Below are positions 59,661-64,000 of a DNA stretch of 64,000 nucleotides, piece after piece. Position 1 is the first letter of the stretch. Each line of letters starts with the position of its first letter. Both the position numbers and the translations under genes were made by a program. This DNA comes from Planotetraspora sp. A-T 1434 (GTDB taxonomy: Bacteria > Actinomycetota > Actinomycetes > Streptosporangiales > Streptosporangiaceae), in NCBI RefSeq assembly GCF_025420585.1, contig NZ_JAOEGB010000005.1, forward strand, positions 186,001-250,000, in the 5' to 3' direction. The notes below the pieces were generated by a model. It was given only the letters and a program-made list of their open reading frames with translations, did not search any database and had not been told where the DNA came from.

Positions 59661-60231
59661 CCCGGGCTGAGGAATTCCAGGAGCTGCGGCCGCTGCTGTT
59701 CGCGATCGCCTACCGGATCCTCGGCAGCGTGAGCGGGGCCGAGGACGCGGTCCAGGAGACGTGGCTGCGCTGGGAGGCCTCCCGGACACAAGCCGCATCG
59801 ACCAAGGCCTTCCTCTCGGCCGTAGTTACCCGGATCTCGATCGACGTTCTGCGGTCGGCCCGTCTCCGGCGGGAAGAGTACGTCGGGCCGTGGTTCCCCG
59901 AATGGTCGGCGACAGCGGCGGCAAGGCCCCGCAATGGGGCACGGGCGTCTTCGGGGCCGAAAACGTGGCCCGGGTGCTGGCGGCGATCGTCCCGCCGTTC
60001 CTCCAGATCGGCGGTGTCGTGGAGCCGCACCAGGTGAACGGCCAGCCGGGCGCGATCTCCCGCGACCGGGATGACAAGGTCCTCAACACCTTGACGCTCG
60101 ACATACTCGACGGACGGATCCAGACGATCCACGCGGTGATCAACCCTGACAAGCTCGGGCACCTGGGTCCGGTGGCGGACGCCTGGGCGGTCGCCCGCGA
60201 GGCGAACCTGGCTCGCCGGCCCACGGATTGA
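59657..60231 (+). pseudogene. ECF41 sigma factor with internal deletion and frameshift
   Basis: GTG 59657 starts TRAEEFQELRPLLFAIAYRI, LGSVSGAEDAVQETWLRWEA, TKAFLSAVVTRISIDVLRSA and RREEYVGPWFPE (region 2). At 59905 it jumps, in another frame, to GDSGGKAPQWG and VLNTLTLDILDGRIQTIHAV, the DGGGK-type motif and C-terminal extension. The region-4 DNA-recognition part (about 100 residues) is gone. It is coupled to the epimerase (GTGA). Confidence 0.82.
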
Positions 60232-60329
60232 CCGGAAGAGCCGCCCGCGCTCCAGACCTGTACAGGCAGTTCAACGGCACCTGGCCGGGGGACTCGTCGT
60301 GGGCCGAACGGACGGTCGCCGCGTCCGGG

Positions 60330-60460
60330 TTGCCGCTGCCGGCATGTTATGCCCGAGCCGTGGCCGAGTTCCTGTGGCAGATGCTCCCAAGCGATGCCGG
60401 TGTGCAGCACGAACAGGATGCCTTGCAGGGGCCAAGCGGTCATCCAGACGCTTTCGCCCT
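60330..60460 (-). mobile_element. IS5-family transposase fragment
   Basis: The minus strand reads WPLQGILFVLHTGIAWEHLP, QELGHGSGIT, then CRQ, the N-terminal core of an IS5-type transposase. It then loses homology. No terminal repeats were found. The 60232-60555 gap holds only this. Confidence 0.62.
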
Positions 60461-60555
60461 GGGCAGCGGGCGTCGGCGTACCGGTCCAGCAGGTTACCCG
60501 GCCAGGTCCGTGGCGTGGCCGGATTCGACGATGGTGATGTGGCGCGGTGGCGCGT

Positions 60556-61365
60556 TTACATATCGCGTCCCATGGCGGCTGTGGCTGCCAGGATGTTGAC
60601 GTAGTCGCGCAGATGGGCGACCTGCCCGTTGCGGGCGGTGAGGACAACGATGTTGGGAAGCGCGAACTCGCCGGTGGATGCGCTGGTCCCGAGGGCTTCC
60701 TGCTCGACGATGATCGTTTCCGGGTCGCTGGTGTCGTAGATGGCAAGAGTACGGTAACGCTCATACTCCAGCGGGTGGGCTTTCCACCCTGCGGCGATCC
60801 AGTTCACGATTTCGTCCCGGCCTTCAAGCCGGGACGGCAGGCCTGGGCGTGTGAACGGGAATTCATGGACCGCGTCGACTGCGTACACGCGGCTCATGTC
60901 ATCGGCGGACTGGCTGATAGCGGCTTGGCGGAAACGCTCCAGAACTTCACGCGGACCAAGTTCTTGCTGGCCGAGTGCCGCTCGCCTGGCAGTCACCTTG
61001 CGGTAGCTGATCTTCCAGCCGTCGGGTTGGCGCGTGACGATGTCGTCGTAGACAACACTGCCGGCCGTTCCGTCGGCCTTGATGCCGATTCCTTTGGATT
61101 GGACCCGCGCCGAGCGATCGTCGATCCCAGTGATCACGATGTTGGTGACGTGATGGCCGACCGGGTTGGCGTCGCCCAATGCGAGCGCGGCCTCATGGAT
61201 TGCCGCGGTCCCATGCAACGAGCCGCGGCCGAAGTCGTCCAGGTCATAGGTGGCATCTGAGGTGAACAGCTCACCCGCTTGGTCCAGCTTGCCCGCGTCC
61301 GTGAGGTGACCGTGGAGATTGATCAGGTCGTTGATGTCGATCCGGTCTTGTTCCGACAGCGCCAT
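60556..61365 (-). CDS. Two-domain SnoaL/NTF2-like protein
   Basis: A 269-residue protein made of two NTF2-like folds. Domain 1 (about 1-135): LSEQDRIDINDLINLHGHLT, DDFGRGSLHGTAAIHEAALA, GHHVTNIVITGIDD, as in SnoaL_4/hydroxylase-beta-like proteins. Domain 2 (about 135-265): EVLERFRQAAISQSADDMSR, LEGRDEIVNWIAAGWKAHP, like PhzA/B-type SnoaL. It is divergent from a TetR gene with an inverted repeat between, and likely acts in small-molecule metabolism; catalysis is unproven. Confidence 0.82.
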   Translation of the reverse strand: MALSEQDRIDINDLINLHGHLTDAGKLDQAGELFTSDATYDLDDFGRGSLHGTAAIHEAALALGDANPVGHHVTNIVITGIDDRSARVQSKGIGIKADGTAGSVVYDDIVTRQPDGWKISYRKVTARRAALGQQELGPREVLERFRQAAISQSADDMSRVYAVDAVHEFPFTRPGLPSRLEGRDEIVNWIAAGWKAHPLEYERYRTLAIYDTSDPETIIVEQEALGTSASTGEFALPNIVVLTARNGQVAHLRDYVNILAATAAMGRDM

Positions 61366-61412
61366 TGGGGTGGCCCTCCATGCTTTGGGTGAGTCATGCC
61401 AGTAACATGAGG

Positions 61413-61448
61413 CACAGTCCGGTTAGATGGGCACGGTAACGGACTGTG
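61413..61448. promoter_or_regulatory. Long inverted repeat between SnoaL and TetR genes
   Basis: CACAGTCCG (61413-61421) and CGGACTGTG (61440-61448) are perfect 9-base arms with GTTA/TAA continuing inward. It ends inside the GTG start at 61446, so either the regulator binds over its own start or translation begins at GTG 61467/61470. Confidence 0.68.
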
Positions 61449-62081
61449 TCCCCGGTTCGCAAGGGTGTGGTGATCGCACTGGTAGGTCACGAGTCGCGGT
61501 CGCGCGCCGGGCGGCCGAGGCGGGCAGACGCCCGACGTAACTACGAGCAGTTGGTCGAGCAGGCGAAAATCGCGTTCGCCGAGTTCGGTGTGGACGCCTC
61601 CCTGGACGAGATCGCTCGGCGGGCAGGGGTGGCCAGCGGAACGCTGTATCGGCATTTCCCCACTCGGCTGGATCTCATAGAGGCGGTACTCGCCGAGCAG
61701 ATAGCCGAGTTGGTCGACCTTGGTCGCGCGCTGCTGACGGCTGGGGACGAATTCGACGCGTTGTCCACTTGGTTGCATGCTGCACTCATGCATGCCTTGA
61801 CCTATCGAGGTCTGGCGGCCGCGGTGATGAACTCGGCGCTCGACCGCGGGAACGGCCTGGTATCGACCTGGCATGCGGAGATGTTCGCGGTGGGGGCTGC
61901 GTTGCTGGCGCGGGCGCGCCAATCAGGCGTGATCGTCGCCGATGCGGACGACGCGGATGTGCTGAAGATGGTCGGCGCTATCGCCTGGGCCGCCCAGGAC
62001 ACCCCGGACAGCTCAGCTCAAGCCGACCGCCTGCTCGCCCTCCTCCTGAACGGACTACATCACGGCGGCGTCCGGCGATGA
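61446..62081 (+). CDS. TetR-family regulator
   Basis: A protein of up to 211 residues. The HTH reads IAFAEFGVDASLDEIARRAG, VASGTLYRHFPTRLDLIEAV (about 42-81), and the C-terminal domain (LSTWLHAALMHALTYRGLAA) is of the SbtR/TetR_C type common in actinomycetes. It faces the SnoaL gene across an operator-like repeat and probably represses both. The start is uncertain: GTG 61446, 61467 or 61470. Confidence 0.9.
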   Translation: MSPVRKGVVIALVGHESRSRAGRPRRADARRNYEQLVEQAKIAFAEFGVDASLDEIARRAGVASGTLYRHFPTRLDLIEAVLAEQIAELVDLGRALLTAGDEFDALSTWLHAALMHALTYRGLAAAVMNSALDRGNGLVSTWHAEMFAVGAALLARARQSGVIVADADDADVLKMVGAIAWAAQDTPDSSAQADRLLALLLNGLHHGGVRR

Positions 62082-62236
62082 CCCGGCTGTGCGTCAATCC
62101 ATTCGGTCGGATGCGTCAAGAGTGAGATACCGCCCAGATGTGTCCAGATGTGTCGGGTCATATTGATGCTTTGACCTGGGGTGATTGAGCGTTGGAGCCT
62201 TCGTGGGTCGTTGTTGTCGATCTTCGGAGAGCTGTT

Positions 62237-62613
62237 GTGGCGGTCGAGTTCCTGACGGATGAGCAGGCGGCCCGGTACGGGGCGTTTCATACGGCGAGTG
62301 GGAAGAAGACCGCGTTGAGCAGGAGGGCCAGACGAGCGCCATGACCGTCGCGTGCTGGGCGGGGGTCCTCGTAGCAACGACGAAAGATCCAACGGATATG
62401 CCCTGACCTGGGATCAGTCGAGATCATCCTCCGTGAAGTGGATTACCTCCGCTACGTCCTGTCCCGGTTGGTCGGCGTGGCGGAGGTGGCCGGGGTTGTC
62501 GGAGAAGCTGTTTCGTCGTCCCTGCGCCTTCGGCGTACGCACGGCCCACCCCAAGTACTTCGGCCGCCGCGGCGGCCGGACCTGGCTCAACATGATCAAT
62601 GGCCAGGCGGCGG
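62237..62613 (+). mobile_element. Internally deleted Tn3-family transposase
   Basis: The N-terminus VAVEFLTDEQAARYGAFHTA (62237-62296) is followed by unrelated sequence, then an interior piece AFGVRTAHPKYFGRRGGRTW, LNMINGQAAG (62522-62613), both typical of Tn3/DUF4158 transposases. The latter fuses directly into the phosphotransferase gene. A CAGATGTGTC tandem pair (62136-62155) lies upstream. In between and before (62082-62236) no gene is seen. Confidence 0.7.
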
Positions 62614-63363
62614 GAGTCTGCGGACGCGTTGCTGCGCAAGGAGCACACTTGGCTGCCCGCTCTTGCCCCACGCCTTCCTCTGCCGGTTCCCGTCCCGCAG
62701 CGTCTCGGCGAGCCCTCCGCACGGTTTCCGCGCCCCTGGATCGTCACCACCTGGGTGCCGGGCGAGCCGGCCGACCGCGCCCCCGTCACACGCGCCGCGG
62801 AGGCGGCCACCACCCTGGCCGCCTTCCTGACGGCACTTCACCAACCTGCCCCCGATGAGGCGCCCACCGGCCGGGATCGCGGAGGGCCGCTGGCCGACCA
62901 CTCCGAGGGTTTCGCCAAGCAGCTCGCCTCGGCCACCGAACTGGGGCTCATCCCCGACCCGGACGCCGTCCGCGCGGTCTGGGAAGACGCCGCCGCCGCG
63001 CCCGACTGGGCGGGCCCAGCCCTGTGGCTCCACGGCGATCTGCATCCGGCCAACGTCCTCACCGCGGACGGCACCATCTGCGGCGTGATCGACTTCGGCG
63101 ACCTCTTCGCGGGCGACCCGGCTTACGACCTCGCTGCCGCCTGGATTCTGCTGCCAGACGACACCGCCGACCGCTTCCATGCCGCCTACCAGCCGGCCCC
63201 GGACGCCGCGACCCTGCTCCGCGCCCGCGGATGGGCGGTGGTACGCGCCCTCACCGGCATCCTCATCGGAGACGCCGGCGTCCGTAGCCGCCCAGGCGGC
63301 AAGCCCACATGGGGCCCACCCGCCCACGCCGCACTGCGACGCCTCATCGCAACGGCCCATTGA
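62599..63363 (+). pseudogene. 5'-truncated aminoglycoside phosphotransferase family gene
   Basis: 254 residues with ESADALLRKEHTWLPALAPR, LWLHGDLHPANVLT (catalytic loop HGD-x4-N) and ICGVIDFGDLFAGDPAYDLA (metal-binding DFG-like Asp), typical of APH/choline-kinase-fold enzymes. The N-terminal ~50 residues, with the nucleotide-binding loop, are missing and replaced by Tn3 sequence, so kinase activity is doubtful though the rest is intact. ATG 62599 lies in the transposase piece. Confidence 0.78.
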
Positions 63364-63504
63364 ATGACCGGGCCGAGTAGGCGCTGGCGCAAGGTGAGGC
63401 GGGTGGTCTCCCGTGTGAGAGCAGGCAGGGGCCACCGACGAGCTACAGCGGGCGGCCTGGCCTGGTGAGCACGGCCCAGTAGCCGCTGGCTGCTGTCACC
63501 GACG

Positions 63505-63758
63505 CGCGTTCCCCGGCGCGATCAGGCTGATGAGTTCGGCGATGGCCTCCGGGGAGGGCTGGAAGTAGCGGCTCCGGCTTCTTGTGCCGGGACTTTGCCG
63601 TCAGCATCCGCAGCGACGCGCCCTGCCCGCCGAGGTGCGTCAGGGAGAAGTGGCGGTATTCGTGCAGGTCACCCCGTCCCCGGCCCGCGCACCGCAGGGT
63701 GCTCGTCGAGTAGGGCGCGGGCCTGGCCGTAGGAGAGCCGGGCCGGCCCGGTGTCAAG
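63505..63758 (-). pseudogene. Remnant of a tyrosine integrase
   Basis: [20 protein letters not shown], then after a 2-base loss DLHEYRHFSLTHLGGQGASL, MLTAKSRHKKPEP and, shifted again, [22 protein letters not shown] with R..H and the HLG, KSRHKK runs are from the C-terminal catalytic domain of actinomycete integrases. 63364-63504 and 63759-63801 hold nothing else. Confidence 0.65.
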
Positions 63759-63801
63759 CAGACATCTCGCGGGCGACAGCGTTGAGGCGTCCACAGCGGG
63801 G

Positions 63802-64000
63802 TCAGTTGCGGTCGTCGTACCGGAACCCGGAGATCACCAGGTCGATCAGGTGGTTGGTCTCGTCCTGGTTGTTACCGGCCTGGCCCGCGGCCAGCACCAC
63901 AGCGTTGATCAAGGTCAACGTGCGCTCGGCGTCGACGTCCGGGCGGATGGCGCGGGCCTGCTGCGCGGGCCGCAGCAGCGAATCGACGGCCAGCGACAAG
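63802..64000 (-). CDS. TetR-family regulator, C-terminal end (continues beyond window)
   Basis: About 66 residues: [51 protein letters not shown]. This is the last part of a TetR ligand-binding domain (the IRPDVDAE and LxxLVxxGxR runs). The frame is open to the window edge, so the HTH lies outside. Confidence 0.72.
   Translation of the reverse strand, partial: LSLAVDSLLRPAQQARAIRPDVDAERTLTLINAVVLAAGQAGNNQDETNHLIDLVISGFRYDDRN

Noticed and set aside
1-64000. CRISPR array, rRNA operon or replication origin
   Set aside because: No regularly spaced repeats, no rRNA sequence and no DnaA-box cluster were seen.

Overview
This is a 64 kb stretch of high-GC actinomycete chromosome. GTG and TTG starts are frequent, short ATGA/TGATG overlaps link genes, and there are many MerR, TetR, WYL, ROK and ECF regulators, a DUF3040 protein and a menaquinone-type isochorismate synthase. 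The gene content fits a soil, spore-forming lineage such as Streptosporangiaceae; that placement is inference, because no rRNA or marker gene lies in the window. No tRNA, rRNA, CRISPR array or intact prophage was found.

Layout. 1-3.0 kb: the 3' end of a molybdopterin oxidoreductase, then a DszC-like flavin monooxygenase, a flavin reductase and a cupin, which look like one oxidative or organosulfur unit. 3.1-8.9 kb: housekeeping and single genes (DinB, IMPACT/YigZ, aldo/keto reductase, isochorismate synthase, secreted SGNH hydrolase). 8.9-23.6 kb: a carbohydrate-utilisation locus. It has a Gfo/Idh oxidoreductase, a ROK regulator, a GH36-like enzyme, a CBM-bearing polysaccharide lyase, GH97, a GH29 alpha-L-fucosidase, a CUT1 ABC importer (lipoprotein plus two permeases), two aldo/keto reductases (one resembling L-fucose/D-threo-aldose dehydrogenase) and a cupin. 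An identical 26-bp element lies in both divergent intergenic regions and is the likely ROK operator.

23.7-36.5 kb: an erythromycin-esterase-type gene divergent from a TioE/MerR regulator; an ABC-2 exporter with a DesK/DesR-like two-component system; alpha/beta hydrolase, WYL regulator, glycosyltransferase, methyltransferase and RraA-like genes; and an Rv2578c-type radical SAM gene behind a LexA-box-like palindrome. 36.5-45.5 kb: a scarred region where intact genes (hydrolase/TetR pair, RibD-like reductase, YdeI-like protein, WYL regulator, EamA transporter) alternate with fragments of DUF899, Tn3 and ISL3 transposases, an ECF41 sigma factor in two pieces, an oxidoreductase, a carboxymuconolactone-decarboxylase (CMD) protein and a methyltransferase. 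45.5-52.4 kb: GNAT enzymes, a class B penicillin-binding protein, a lysophosphatidate-type acyltransferase, a candidate structured RNA with a strong terminator, a small secreted protein and a tyrosine recombinase.

51.5-60.2 kb: an intact ECF41 sigma gene facing a CMD gene, a heterodimeric ABC exporter preceded by the 5' stub of a TetM/OtrA-like GTPase, a DapA-family/LysR divergent pair, and an epimerase followed by a third, internally deleted ECF41 gene. Both the CMD and the epimerase gene have TGTCACA-N16-CGTC-type promoters matching the known ECF41 signature. Thus pieces of the whole ECF41-COE (carboxymuconolactone decarboxylase, oxidoreductase, epimerase) set occur here, partly decayed. 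60.2-64 kb: IS5 and Tn3 remnants, a two-domain SnoaL protein with a divergent TetR gene, a 5'-truncated aminoglycoside phosphotransferase fused to Tn3 debris, an integrase remnant and the 3' end of a TetR-like gene.
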